Shown: positions 1 through 8,215 of the stretch, piece by piece
Layout of the letters: each line of letters opens with the position of its first letter
Numbering within the stretch: position 1 is the first letter of the stretch
Assembly (NCBI RefSeq): GCF_018678075.1
Contig: NZ_JAHHIR010000025.1
Coordinates: 62,001 to 126,000, forward strand
Direction: 5' to 3'
DNA length: 64,000 nt
Source of the DNA: Epibacterium ulvae
Lineage (GTDB): Bacteria; Pseudomonadota; Alphaproteobacteria; Rhodobacterales; Rhodobacteraceae
Notes under the pieces: model-generated
Told to the model about the DNA's origin: nothing
Databases searched by the model: none
Seen by the model: the letters and a program-made list of their open reading frames with translations, nothing else
Position numbers and translations under genes: made by a program

Positions 1-630
1 GACCAGGATCGGATTGCCCGCGTCATCAAAGAATTTTGCACCATAGCTAAACGCCGGGCCCGCCCAACGGTGCGCAGTGCGGTCCATCGCCAAACCGGCA
101 GTAATACCAGTGTTGTCTTTGACCTCCAGCAACGCCGTCGCCCAGTCGTCCCAGGTCGCGCCATCGCCGGGCATATCCACGCCTGCGTCTTCAAACAGTG
201 AGACGTTTACATAAGGACCGGTCACGGTCAGCTGAGTCATCCAGCCATAGATCCCCTGATCGTCACCACCGGGTGCGCGGAACCATGGCAAGGTCGCGCC
301 ATAGGATGCATTCCAAGTGTCAGCATCCACATAGGGAGTCAGATCAAGATAATATTGGTTCAAACCACCCAGATTGGTGACCCGTGCCACATCGGGGGCT
401 GCGTCCGTTTGCAGCTGATTTTCCAGCTGGTCGCGAATGACGTCATAACCAACGGTCTGCAGTTTGACGGTATGGCCCGTTGCCTCGGTAAATGCAGGCA
501 GCATCTCTGCGATGACATCGCATTCGGTTGCATCCTGATAACACAGGAAATTCACCTCATCCGCTGACGCGGAATAAGCACCCGCCATCAGCACAATCAA
601 CAGACCTGTCGACGTGAACAGTTGTTTCAT
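1..630 (-). CDS. Sugar ABC transporter substrate-binding protein (C-terminus outside the window), SmoF-like candidate
   Basis: Starts at the ATG at 628-630 and runs off the left edge, so only about 210 N-terminal residues are visible. A cleavable signal peptide is followed by a family 1 extracellular solute-binding fold: an early LPAFTEATGHTVKLQTV-like segment, then RVTNLGGLNQYYLDLTPYV and a tryptophan-rich stretch typical of sugar binders. It would act in the periplasm, delivering a sugar to an ABC permease that must lie further left. It is the last visible gene of the minus-strand operon with the flavin reductase, aldo/keto reductase and monooxygenase. In sulfo-SMO clusters the equivalent protein, SmoF, binds sulfoquinovosyl glycerol; that specificity is inferred from context only. 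A purine-rich TTCCTCC complement just upstream gives a strong ribosome binding site. Confidence 0.85.
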   Translation of the reverse strand, partial: MKQLFTSTGLLIVLMAGAYSASADEVNFLCYQDATECDVIAEMLPAFTEATGHTVKLQTVGYDVIRDQLENQLQTDAAPDVARVTNLGGLNQYYLDLTPYVDADTWNASYGATLPWFRAPGGDDQGIYGWMTQLTVTGPYVNVSLFEDAGVDMPGDGATWDDWATALLEVKDNTGITAGLAMDRTAHRWAGPAFSYGAKFFDDAGNPILV

Positions 631-712
631 ATTTTCCTCCCTTGAATCTTAACCGGGCCCCACATGACCCGTCACATATTACCGTTCAGAACACCTGCCC
701 CCTCCACTGGGC

Positions 713-1228
713 TTATTGGGCCTGAAACGTACTCATCTTTCCTTTGAAGAAGCCAAGCGCGTCACCGGTATCCCGCATGGTGACACGTAAAACGCGTCCG
801 ACAACTATTTCGTGGTCTCCTCCGTCATAAATTGCATGGCGACTACATTCGAAACGGGCCAGACATCCCTCCAGAACCGGCACGCCCTCGGCGTTTTGGG
901 CCACGTCCAATTTGGACAGGGCTGACATGTCCTTGGCCACATCCCAGCACAGATCACTTTGTTCCGTCGAAAGCACGTGAACCGCGAAATACTCTGCCTC
1001 GACAAAATATGGGAATCGACGCGAGGCCTTTTGCGGTGACCACAGAACCAATGGCGGATCGATGGAGACTGACGAAAAACTATTGGCGGTGATTGCGACG
1101 GGGCCCTCATTGGACCCTACGGTCACGACGGTGACACCCGTTGCAAACCGACCAAAAGCATCGCGCAGGTTGCGCGCATTGCTCGCATCAGGCTCGAATT
1201 GCTGCATGTTATCCAATGAGGCCAGCAT
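713..1228 (-). CDS. smoA: Flavin reductase family protein (SmoA-like)
   Basis: 171 residues, the normal length for a single-domain flavin reductase-like (HpaC/DIM6-NTAB type) protein. Family features are ATGVTVVT at residues 29-36 and ANSFSSVSIDPPLV at 48-61, which line the flavin site, and a GGDHEIVVGRV segment toward the C-terminus. It would use NAD(P)H to make reduced FMN for a two-component monooxygenase. The start is 2 nt past the aldo/keto reductase stop, so the genes are translationally linked, and the monooxygenase is one gene further upstream. That arrangement argues it is the reductase partner of that enzyme, as SmoA is for SmoC in sulfoquinovose degradation. The symbol rests on context; the enzyme class is clear. 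Confidence 0.85.
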   Translation of the reverse strand: MLASLDNMQQFEPDASNARNLRDAFGRFATGVTVVTVGSNEGPVAITANSFSSVSIDPPLVLWSPQKASRRFPYFVEAEYFAVHVLSTEQSDLCWDVAKDMSALSKLDVAQNAEGVPVLEGCLARFECSRHAIYDGGDHEIVVGRVLRVTMRDTGDALGFFKGKMSTFQAQ

Positions 1229-1230
1229 CC

Positions 1231-2124
1231 CTATGCAACCTCATGACCAAGTGCCGCTTCATAGAGCGAGAACCAGGTTGGCCGGTCCAGCTCAACCCGC
1301 AGTGCATCCGAAATGGAGGCAATTCGGTCGAGGTTATTGGTGCCCATCACCGGCAAGATATGCGCCGGGTGTCGCAACAAAAAAGCCACGGCAACGGCCG
1401 CGCGATCAACACCTTGTTCGGTCGCGATCTTGTCCAAATGCTGCGCCAACTGCCCGTTGCCGGTCATCAGCGATCCACCACCCAGCGGTGACCACGCCAT
1501 GATCGGCTGGCGGTGATGTTGGTGAAAAGCCACATCACCATTGGTAAACGGGGTGATTTCCGACAGCGAAACTTCCATCTGGTTGGTGACCAGTTTCGAC
1601 GACATCCCTGATTGCAGCAATTGCCAATCCCAGGGGCGGAAATTGGAGACGCCAACCGCGCGGACCTTACCGCTGGCAATCACATCGTCCAGCGCTTTGC
1701 CGGTCTCTGCGTGATCCATCAAGGGGTCGGGACGGTGGATCAGCAAAAGGTCGACGTGATCGATCTGCATTGCCTGCAAAGACAGGTCTACAGATTTGAA
1801 AATATGCGCGCGTGAGGTGTCGTAATACTTCACCGGCGCATCCGCATAACGTCCACATGGCGCAACGATGTCACATTTGGTGACAACCTCAATCCGGTCG
1901 CGCAGTGCAGGATTTGCGCCCAGCGCAGCACCCAGAACGGCCTCGGCCCCATAATCGCCATAGATATCCGCCTGGTCAAAGGTGGTGATCCCCTGTTCCA
2001 GGCAGGTGTTGATTTTGGCCTCAACATGGGCAGGCGATGTATCTTTATCGTCAGCCAAACGCCACATGCCATAGATCAAGCGGCTAAAAGACAGGTCCGG
2101 GGTGAGTGTGACACGCGGCATCAT
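1231..2124 (-). CDS. smoB: Aldo/keto reductase (SmoB-like, candidate 6-oxo-glucose reductase)
   Basis: 297 residues from the ATG at 2122-2124. This start overlaps the upstream monooxygenase stop (TAATG) and has a GGAG ribosome binding site; a longer reading frame to 2202 would run deep into the monooxygenase gene. The AKR catalytic tetrad is visible: Asp50, Tyr55 (FDQADIYG), Lys83 (VVTKCD) and His130 (LLLIHRPDP). The sequence resembles the YdhF-like AKR branch. In the sulfo-SMO pathway the AKR SmoB reduces 6-oxo-glucose, released by SQ monooxygenase, to glucose with NADPH. Position between the monooxygenase and the flavin reductase supports that role; substrate is inferred. Confidence 0.87.
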   Translation of the reverse strand: MMPRVTLTPDLSFSRLIYGMWRLADDKDTSPAHVEAKINTCLEQGITTFDQADIYGDYGAEAVLGAALGANPALRDRIEVVTKCDIVAPCGRYADAPVKYYDTSRAHIFKSVDLSLQAMQIDHVDLLLIHRPDPLMDHAETGKALDDVIASGKVRAVGVSNFRPWDWQLLQSGMSSKLVTNQMEVSLSEITPFTNGDVAFHQHHRQPIMAWSPLGGGSLMTGNGQLAQHLDKIATEQGVDRAAVAVAFLLRHPAHILPVMGTNNLDRIASISDALRVELDRPTWFSLYEAALGHEVA

Positions 2125-3278
2125 TAGCGACGTTCTCCGTTTCCAAGAGGTGTAGCAGGCGTTGATGTGGGCACCCGGCCGTAGGCATGCGGCAACGAGC
2201 ATGTGTTCATCTGCGGAAGGACACGTTGGCCGAAATGTTCTGCCTCGTCCAGATGTGGATAGCCGGACAAGATAAAGGCGCGAATGCCCATCTTTTTGTA
2301 GGCCTCCAATTTGCTGAGGACCTGATCAGTCGATCCAACCAAGGCAGCCCCACATCCGGACCGCGCACGACCAACACCGGTCCACAGGTTTGGTTCGATA
2401 TAGCCGTCGTCATCAGCGATATCGCGGTTCTTGGCCTGATGGCTCACCCCCAGCGATTTTGCATCCAACGCGCGATTGCGGATGGCATCGCCCTGGCCAT
2501 CATCCAGTTTAGAGACGATATAGTCGGCGTATTCACGGGCCTCGGCCTCGGTGTCGCGTACAATCACGTGAACCCGCAGGCCATAATCCAGCGTGCGGTT
2601 ATGCCGCTCGGCCACAGCGTTCACTGCCTTCATCCGGCCTTCCAGCTCGTCCATCTTTTCCGGCCACATCAGGTAGACATCGCAATGTTCGCCGCACAGC
2701 TCCAACGCGTCTGGCGAGTAGCCACCAAAATACAACAACGGCCCGCCGGTTTGATACGGGCGTACGGGATCCGTTGTCAGGCCGGTGAAGTTATAAACCT
2801 CGCCGGAATGATTGATCTCATCCTTGGTCCAGGCCTGTTTTAGGATCTCCACCACTTCGCGAGACCGTTGATATCGGAAACTGCTCTCAGCCTTTTCACC
2901 TGGAAAATCAGACGAGATGATGTTGACCGTCAAGCGCCCGTTCAGCATGTGATCCAGCGTTGAAATGGTACGCGCCAACATGATCGGCTGCATCTCACCA
3001 CAGCGCACGGCCGCCAGCATGTTGATGTCGGATGTGATCGGCGCACAGCCGGCCACAAAGCTCAGCGTGTCTTGTCCCACCTGATAAGACGATGGGCACA
3101 GGATGTTGCGAAACCCCTGCGCTTCGGCGGTTTTTACGATTTGCGAGCAATGCTCCCACGATGACCGCAGCTTTCCATCGGGTACGCCCAGGAACTGGTA
3201 GTCATCGGAGCAAAGCGCGGCGAACCACGAGACCTCTACTGCGTCCAATCCCTCGGATGTAATAGGTACGACACCCAT
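2124..3278 (-). CDS. smoC: LLM-class flavin-dependent sulfonate monooxygenase (SmoC-like, candidate sulfoquinovose monooxygenase)
   Basis: 384 residues from the ATG at 3276-3278, which sits 7 nt after an AGGAGGA ribosome binding site; an upstream TTG at 3282-3284 is less likely. The protein is a bacterial luciferase-like (TIM barrel) monooxygenase of the SsuD type: LGVPDGKLRSSWEHC near the start, RTISTLDHMLNGRLTVNI and DEINHSGEVYNFTGL in the middle, and LVGSTDQVLSKLEAYKKMGI near the end. SsuD-type enzymes use reduced FMN and oxygen to cleave C-S bonds of sulfonates. Together with the adjacent AKR, flavin reductase and sugar-binding protein this fits SmoC, which converts sulfoquinovose to 6-oxo-glucose and sulfite. 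First gene of its operon, divergent from the regulator. Confidence 0.87.
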   Translation of the reverse strand: MGVVPITSEGLDAVEVSWFAALCSDDYQFLGVPDGKLRSSWEHCSQIVKTAEAQGFRNILCPSSYQVGQDTLSFVAGCAPITSDINMLAAVRCGEMQPIMLARTISTLDHMLNGRLTVNIISSDFPGEKAESSFRYQRSREVVEILKQAWTKDEINHSGEVYNFTGLTTDPVRPYQTGGPLLYFGGYSPDALELCGEHCDVYLMWPEKMDELEGRMKAVNAVAERHNRTLDYGLRVHVIVRDTEAEAREYADYIVSKLDDGQGDAIRNRALDAKSLGVSHQAKNRDIADDDGYIEPNLWTGVGRARSGCGAALVGSTDQVLSKLEAYKKMGIRAFILSGYPHLDEAEHFGQRVLPQMNTCSLPHAYGRVPTSTPATPLGNGERR

Positions 3279-3413
3279 GACCAATTCCTCCTGTTTGCTC
3301 GACGTCCGGTGCGGCTCTCCCCCTAGAAACCGCTTGACTTTCTCTATCGGTAACAGTGTCTTCCATATGGATCAATAGTGCATCAATTTACCGGAAAGCA
3401 CATAGAAAACGCA
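3279..3413. promoter_or_regulatory. Divergent promoter/operator region of the sulfonate-sugar cluster
   Basis: 135 bp between the divergent monooxygenase and GntR-regulator genes must hold both promoters. A TTGACT (3334-3339) is a plausible plus-strand -35 box but no convincing -10 follows at 17 nt. The palindrome CCATATGG (3363-3370 region), with CGGTAA and TTACCG in inverted orientation about 40 nt apart on either side, is a candidate operator for the GntR protein. The assignment of the operator is inference. Confidence 0.45.
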
Positions 3414-4136
3414 ATGTCACAAACCATCTACGAAAGACGTTCAACGACTTCGGCTTTGCCCATCTACGTACAAATCAGCGAAGTTCTGATCCGCGAGATT
3501 GCGTCTGGCCGTCTGATTGATGGCACCTGTTTGCCTCCGGAACGTGAGCTGGCGAAACAGCATTTCACAACCGTTCGAACCCTGCGAAAAGCGCTCGAAA
3601 TCGTAGAAGAAAAAGGCCTGATCGAACGTGTTCACGGCTCGGGAAACTACGTCCGTTCAAGCACTGCAGTCGAGAGCATCTATTCGATGTTCCGTCTGGA
3701 ACTCACAACCGGTGGCGGTCTGCCGACGGCGCATGTCCTTTCGGTCGACGCGTTGGAAAAACCCAGCACGCTGCCAGAATTCGGCACCTCAAACCGAGGT
3801 ACGCGCATTCGCCGTCTCAGGTATCTCAATCGGATTCCAATCGCGGTCGAAGAGATCTGGCTCGACGAATCAGTTGGTCGAATCGATCCAAACACGTTGT
3901 CGGATTCGCTTTATCGCTACTACAAAATGCAGTTGGGATTCTGGATCTCACGTGCCGAAGATTCCGTTGGCGTTGACGGCGTGCCCGAATGGGCGCCCGA
4001 CGATTTCCCTCCCCCCGCACATACACCTGTCGGCTACATCGAGCGGTTCAGCCACTCGGATCAGGTCGGCACTGTTGAATATTCTAAAACCTGGTTTGAC
4101 CACACATCAACGCGCTACGTCCAGCGGCTAAAATAG
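3414..4136 (+). CDS. GntR family transcriptional regulator with UTRA domain (SmoD-like)
   Basis: 240 residues from ATG 3414; an in-frame upstream start at 3378 would add 12 residues. The N-terminal winged helix is typical GntR: LPIYVQISEVLIREIASGRL, then LPPERELAKQ and ALEIVEEKGLIERVHGSGNYV. The C-terminal half fits the UTRA (HutC-type) ligand domain, which senses small metabolites, often sugars or amines. It is transcribed away from the monooxygenase operon and toward the Gfo/Idh/MocA gene, so it is the obvious local regulator. A sulfoquinovose-derived effector is likely by context but unproven. Confidence 0.87.
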   Translation: MSQTIYERRSTTSALPIYVQISEVLIREIASGRLIDGTCLPPERELAKQHFTTVRTLRKALEIVEEKGLIERVHGSGNYVRSSTAVESIYSMFRLELTTGGGLPTAHVLSVDALEKPSTLPEFGTSNRGTRIRRLRYLNRIPIAVEEIWLDESVGRIDPNTLSDSLYRYYKMQLGFWISRAEDSVGVDGVPEWAPDDFPPPAHTPVGYIERFSHSDQVGTVEYSKTWFDHTSTRYVQRLK

Positions 4137-4145
4137 GGAGAGAGC

Positions 4146-5252
4146 ATGTCAACCACCACCCATTACGGTATCATCGGCTGCGGCATGATGGGACAAGAGC
4201 ACCTGCGCAATATCGCTTTGCTGCCAAGTACCTGCGTCTCGGCCATCTTTGAACCCAATGCAGAAATGCGCGCGACGTCCGCAAATTTCGCCGCCGCCGC
4301 CAAATTTGTGGACAGCATCGATGCACTGCTTGCGGTGCCAGATCTAGACTGCATCCTGATCGCCAGCCCCAATTTCCGGCACATAGAACAGCTTCAAACC
4401 ATTGCAAAAAAACGCCCTGTGCCGATCTTGGTGGAAAAACCGCTGTTCACCGACATCGAACAGCTCACTGAGCTGGATGCGTTTATCAAAACCTACCCGG
4501 CCCCGGTCTGGGTCGCGATGGAGTACCGTTACATGCCCCCCGTGGCTGCGATGCTCGAGTGCGTCGAGGCGGCAACAGGCGGGATCAAGATGCTGACCAT
4601 CCGCGAACATCGGTTCCCCTTCTTGGAAAAGGTCGGCGACTGGAACCGGTTCAACCGCTACACCGGCGGCACGTTTGTCGAGAAATGCTGCCACTTCTTC
4701 GATTTGATGCGTCTGGCCATTGGAACCGAGCCGGTGCGTGTCATGGCATCGGGCGGTCAGGATGCGAACCACCTTGACGAAACCTACCAGGGCGACACAC
4801 CAGATATCCTCGACAATGGTTATGTGATTGTGGATTTCGACAATGGCACCCGCGCGATGCTCGAACTGTGCATGTTCGCCGAAGGGGCGCGGTATCAGGA
4901 AGAGATTTCCGCCGTTGGACCAACTGGCAAAGTAGAAGCGCTGGTGCCTGGCCCCGGTCGGTTTTGGCCCGAACATCTGGGCGCGCCGCCCGTGCCCCAA
5001 TTGATTGTCAGCCCACGTCACGCCAAAGGACCCGAACTGCGCGAAATCCCGGTTGATCCAGAACTACTGGAAGCCGGTGATCACAATGGATCGACGTTCT
5101 ATCAGCACCAAAAGTTCCTCGAACTGGTTCGTGGTGAACGGAATGCCCCCGAGGTCAGCCTGCATGATGGGAAATTGGCCGTTCTCATGGGGATGGCGGC
5201 CCAAACATCCATGAAAGAGGGCCGCGCGGTTTCGATTTCCGAGCTGACGTAG
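4146..5252 (+). CDS. Gfo/Idh/MocA family oxidoreductase; candidate NAD-dependent sulfoquinovosidase
   Basis: 368 residues. The N-terminal Rossmann fold carries GCGMMG at residues 11-16 and the family EKP motif at 97-99. The C-terminal domain shows GGTFVEKCCHFFDLM around 174-188, where Lys180 and His183 occupy the usual catalytic region. The ribosome binding site GGGAGAGAGC lies between the regulator stop and this ATG, 9 nt apart, so the two genes form an operon. Most family members are sugar dehydrogenases, but some are NAD-dependent glycosidases; a group of these (GH188 as I recall) hydrolyses sulfoquinovosides. No GH31 sulfoquinovosidase is visible in the window, so this protein could release sulfoquinovose for the monooxygenase. 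Plain sugar dehydrogenase activity is the alternative. Confidence 0.8.
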   Translation: MSTTTHYGIIGCGMMGQEHLRNIALLPSTCVSAIFEPNAEMRATSANFAAAAKFVDSIDALLAVPDLDCILIASPNFRHIEQLQTIAKKRPVPILVEKPLFTDIEQLTELDAFIKTYPAPVWVAMEYRYMPPVAAMLECVEAATGGIKMLTIREHRFPFLEKVGDWNRFNRYTGGTFVEKCCHFFDLMRLAIGTEPVRVMASGGQDANHLDETYQGDTPDILDNGYVIVDFDNGTRAMLELCMFAEGARYQEEISAVGPTGKVEALVPGPGRFWPEHLGAPPVPQLIVSPRHAKGPELREIPVDPELLEAGDHNGSTFYQHQKFLELVRGERNAPEVSLHDGKLAVLMGMAAQTSMKEGRAVSISELT

Positions 5253-5262
5253 ACAGCTTCCT

Positions 5263-5312
5263 GTTTTGACCGGGCACTTGGGGTTCATTTGATCCAAGAG
5301 CCCGGTCAAAAC
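5263..5312 (+). terminator. Strong hairpin after the Gfo/Idh/MocA gene
   Basis: Perfect 13-bp inverted repeat GTTTTGACCGGGC (5263-5275) and its complement (5300-5312), with an inner CTTGG/CCAAG pairing (5277-5281 with 5294-5298). It lies 10 nt after the stop codon. There is no U-run, so it may be a Rho-assisted or RNA-stabilising structure rather than a classical intrinsic terminator. Confidence 0.6.
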
Positions 5313-5443
5313 ATCAATTCAGTCGAGATGTTCCCGCAAAGATCCGCTTGCGCAGGCAGCCGAGTATAAAAGCCAAGGCAACAGGTTGCATTTCTTCTGC
5401 TTTCCGCAATCGACATAAAAGCATTCTCATGATGCTTTTGCCC

Positions 5444-5472
5444 TTGCAGAGCCTCCAGACTCGCCGTATACG
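5444..5472 (+). promoter_or_regulatory. Promoter of tRNA-Leu
   Basis: TTGCAG (5444-5449), a 17-nt spacer, then TATACG (5467-5472). Transcription would start near 5480, about 12 nt before the mature tRNA. The same -35 hexamer, spacing and nearly the same -10 occur in front of rimP (37645-37673, minus strand), which strengthens both calls. Confidence 0.65.
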
Positions 5473-5491
5473 CCCTCCTCACGACATCTGT

Positions 5492-5578
5492 GCCCAGATG
5501 GCGGAATTGGTAGACGCGCTAGCTTCAGGTGCTAGTGTCCTTATGGACGTGGAGGTTCGAGTCCTCTTCTGGGCACCA
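5492..5578 (+). tRNA. tRNA-Leu (anticodon CAG)
   Basis: 87 nt including an encoded CCA end. The acceptor stem pairs GCCCAGA with TCTGGGC (5568-5574). The anticodon stem is CTAGC/GCTAG around the loop TTCAGGT, with anticodon CAG at 5526-5528, reading CUG. The long variable arm (GTGTCCTTATGGACGTG region) is the leucine class II feature, and the T arm holds GGTTCGAGTCC. Confidence 0.97.
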
Positions 5579-5683
5579 TTTACCCCTCAAAATTTGTTCT
5601 ATTTCTGCTTTTGTTGAGTTCAACAGAAGAAATGCCTATGTCGGTCCTTGGTGAATAGATTGGCACGCACGAGGACAGATCAT

Positions 5684-6298
5684 TTGGCAAATTTTCTATA
5701 CAAAAACGATCTTCCCGATGATCTCGACCTTGGCCCCGTGGTTGCCATTGATTGCGAAACAATGGGCCTCAATCCGCTGCGTGATCGCCTTTGCGTGGTT
5801 CAGTTGTCCGGAGGCGACGGCAACGCACATGTCATTCAAATCCAAAAGGGTCAGCACGAGGCCCCGAACATCGCCCGGGTATTGGCAGATGACGATGTGC
5901 TGAAACTCTTTCACTTTGGGCGTTTTGACATTGCGGCGTTGCTTAACGCCTTTGGTGTTCTTGCCGCGCCAGTCTACTGCACAAAGATCGCCAGCCGTCT
6001 AGTGCGCACCTACACCGACCGTCACGGGCTTAAGAACCTGACCCAAGAGCTCCTCGGGATCGACATCTCGAAACAACAACAGATGAGCGATTGGGGCGCC
6101 GAAACACTCACAAAAGCGCAGCTAGATTACGCTGCATCAGACGTGTTGTACCTACATAAGTTGAAATCTGCACTAGATCTGCGGCTGGAGCGCGAAGGGC
6201 GTTGCGATTTGGCAAAATCTTGCTTTGAATTCTTGCCAACACGGGCCAAACTGGATTTGGCAGGCTGGCCTGATACTGATATTTTTGCGCATTCCTAA
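5684..6298 (+). CDS. rnd: Ribonuclease D-like 3'-5' exonuclease (short form)
   Basis: 204 residues when begun at TTG 5684, which has GAGGA eight nt upstream and gives the typical N-terminus MANFLYKNDLPD. An upstream TTG (5648) or GTG (5651) would add an atypical leader. The DEDDy nuclease residues are visible: Asp23 and Glu25 (AIDCET), Asp82 (HFGRFD) and Tyr149/Asp153 (YAASDVLYL). The protein has only the exonuclease domain and lacks the HRDC domains of E. coli RNase D; this short form is common in alphaproteobacteria. It would trim structured RNA 3' ends in the cytoplasm. It lies 16 nt before lptC. Confidence 0.9.
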   Translation: MANFLYKNDLPDDLDLGPVVAIDCETMGLNPLRDRLCVVQLSGGDGNAHVIQIQKGQHEAPNIARVLADDDVLKLFHFGRFDIAALLNAFGVLAAPVYCTKIASRLVRTYTDRHGLKNLTQELLGIDISKQQQMSDWGAETLTKAQLDYAASDVLYLHKLKSALDLRLEREGRCDLAKSCFEFLPTRAKLDLAGWPDTDIFAHS

Positions 6299-6314
6299 AA
6301 AATTGTGAGCCCTC

Positions 6315-6914
6315 ATGGACCGCCACACACGGATTATTGCGCTGCTCAAGGTCATCTTGCCTCTGACTGCGCTCGCCCTTCTATCGACCGTGTTTCTCGT
6401 CTCGCGTGGAAGCGAGCAGGATGCTGCTATTCCCTTTGCGCAAAAAGAAATCGAGGAGCGGATGCGCGGCCAGCAAGTCACGCGCCCGTTCTTTGCGGGT
6501 AGCACCCCAAACGGTGACGAGATTCTGGTAAGCGCTGACAAAGCGCGCGTTGAAGATTCCGAGACAGGCCCGACGACCCAAGCCTTGTCGGGTATCATGC
6601 GCCTCGCCGATGGTGGCCATATCTCGCTCAAATCTGAAACCGGCTCACTCAGCTCCGATATGGAAATCGCCCATTTTCGACAAAAGGTCGTTGTGGAAAC
6701 GGATGATGGCCTGAGGGTTGAAACGGAGCTGCTGGATGCGCATCTGAACGCAATCGCTGCCGAGGCGCCCGAGACGGTTGAAGCCACCAGCCCTCTTGGT
6801 CATTTAATCGCAGGTTCAATGCACATAAAAACGGAATCGCAAGGCAGTGAGGTTCATATACTGTTCAACAAGGGCGTAAAATTGGTATACGAGCCCCAGA
6901 CTTCAGAAAGATAA
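6315..6914 (+). CDS. lptC: LPS export ABC transporter periplasmic protein LptC
   Basis: 199 residues. A single transmembrane helix (about residues 7-29, KVILPLTALALLSTVFLV) anchors a periplasmic LptC-type beta-jellyroll. The call rests on this topology together with position directly before lptA and lptB. LptC links the inner-membrane LptB2FG extractor to the LptA bridge. It is 6 nt from lptA. LptC sequences are poorly conserved, so the synteny carries much of the weight. Confidence 0.9.
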   Translation: MDRHTRIIALLKVILPLTALALLSTVFLVSRGSEQDAAIPFAQKEIEERMRGQQVTRPFFAGSTPNGDEILVSADKARVEDSETGPTTQALSGIMRLADGGHISLKSETGSLSSDMEIAHFRQKVVVETDDGLRVETELLDAHLNAIAAEAPETVEATSPLGHLIAGSMHIKTESQGSEVHILFNKGVKLVYEPQTSER

Positions 6915-6920
6915 CTCAAT

Positions 6921-7418
6921 ATGTTCCTGCGCCACTTTTTCATCGCCTTGATGGTCATAACTCTGCCCACATTTGCTGCGGCGCAGGGAACAATTGCATT
7001 TGGCTCTGTCAAAACCGACCCCGGCGCACCGGTTGAGGTCTCGGCAGAAAACCTCGAGGTCAATCAGACCGATGGTTCTGCCCGCTTCACCGGCAACGTC
7101 GTGATCATCCAAGGCGTCATGCGTCTGTCGGCTGACATCGTGCATGTGACCTACAAAACCGGTGATGATCAGCAAAAGACTGGCATTGAAAGCCTGAATG
7201 CTTCTGGTGACGTGATTTTGGTCAACGGACCCGACGCGGCTGAGGCTAACACGGCCGAATACAATATTGATTCCGGCACGATCACTATGACGGGCAACGT
7301 CTTGTTGACCCAGGGCGCTGCGGTGCTGACCTCAAACAAAATGGTGGTGAATCTTACCAGTGGCACGGCCGAAATGGCGGGTCGTGTAAAAACAATTTTG
7401 AACCCGAACGGAAACTGA
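6921..7418 (+). CDS. lptA: LPS transport periplasmic protein LptA
   Basis: 165 residues with a cleavable signal peptide ending near AAAQ at residue 22. The mature part is an OstA/LptA repeat fold: [23 protein letters not shown], a segment with ADIVHVTYK, and [12 protein letters not shown]-like turns. LptA monomers form the periplasmic bridge that carries lipopolysaccharide to the outer membrane. Its stop codon overlaps the lptB start (ATGA), so the two are translated together. Confidence 0.93.
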   Translation: MFLRHFFIALMVITLPTFAAAQGTIAFGSVKTDPGAPVEVSAENLEVNQTDGSARFTGNVVIIQGVMRLSADIVHVTYKTGDDQQKTGIESLNASGDVILVNGPDAAEANTAEYNIDSGTITMTGNVLLTQGAAVLTSNKMVVNLTSGTAEMAGRVKTILNPNGN

Positions 7419-8176
7419 TGGCACGCCCCGAACTGACTGTGACCGAAGGCTCGTCTGGGCTGCGAATTGAAAAGCTACGTAAATCCTACCGCAACCGGGT
7501 TGTCATTCGCGACGTCACCCTGTCGTTAGATCGTGGCGAAGTGGTTGCGCTCTTGGGACCAAACGGTTCGGGCAAGACAACCACTTTCTATTCGATTGCC
7601 GGTCTTGTCTTTCCAGAAGGCGGGGCTGTGTCTATCGACGGTCAGAACGTAACGTCACTGCCCATGTACCGCCGCGCCCGGCTGGGTATTGGGTATTTGC
7701 CACAAGAGATGTCGATCTTTCGCGGGCTTTCCGTTGAAGACAACATCTTGGCCGTGCTCGATATTTCGGAAAAACACACCCACAAACGACGCGAACGCCT
7801 AGAAGAGCTGTTGTCAGATTTCTCGATCGAACATCTGCGTCGCGCGCCTGCGTTGGCCTTGTCCGGCGGGGAACGCCGCCGGGTTGAGATCGCGCGCTGC
7901 CTTGCCGCCAATCCAAGTTATCTATTGCTCGACGAGCCCTTTGCCGGGGTGGACCCGATCAGCGTTGGCGATATTCGCCACCTGGTTGCCGATCTCAAAA
8001 AACGTGGTATTGGCGTTTTGATTACCGACCATAACGTGCGGGAAACGTTGGAAATTGTGGATCGCGCCTACATCTTGCATGATGGTCGGGTTTTGATGTC
8101 CGGCAGCCCTGAAGAAGTTGTCGAAAACGAAAACGTCCGCCGCGTTTACCTGGGCGACAGCTTTCGCATCTCCTAA
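7418..8176 (+). CDS. lptB: LPS export ABC transporter ATP-binding protein LptB
   Basis: 252 residues, the usual LptB length. Walker A GPNGSGKT is at 47-54, the signature LSGGE at 148-152 and Walker B LLLDEP at 169-174, followed by [12 protein letters not shown] and TDHNVRETL, which are LptB-specific wording. As a dimer it powers LptFG, whose genes are not in the window. The first dozen residues before the ABC fold are slightly longer than in E. coli. Confidence 0.97.
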   Translation: MARPELTVTEGSSGLRIEKLRKSYRNRVVIRDVTLSLDRGEVVALLGPNGSGKTTTFYSIAGLVFPEGGAVSIDGQNVTSLPMYRRARLGIGYLPQEMSIFRGLSVEDNILAVLDISEKHTHKRRERLEELLSDFSIEHLRRAPALALSGGERRRVEIARCLAANPSYLLLDEPFAGVDPISVGDIRHLVADLKKRGIGVLITDHNVRETLEIVDRAYILHDGRVLMSGSPEEVVENENVRRVYLGDSFRIS

Positions 8177-8215
8177 CCGCAAAGACTTCGGCAAATCGAC
8201 GCAACTACCCGCAAG

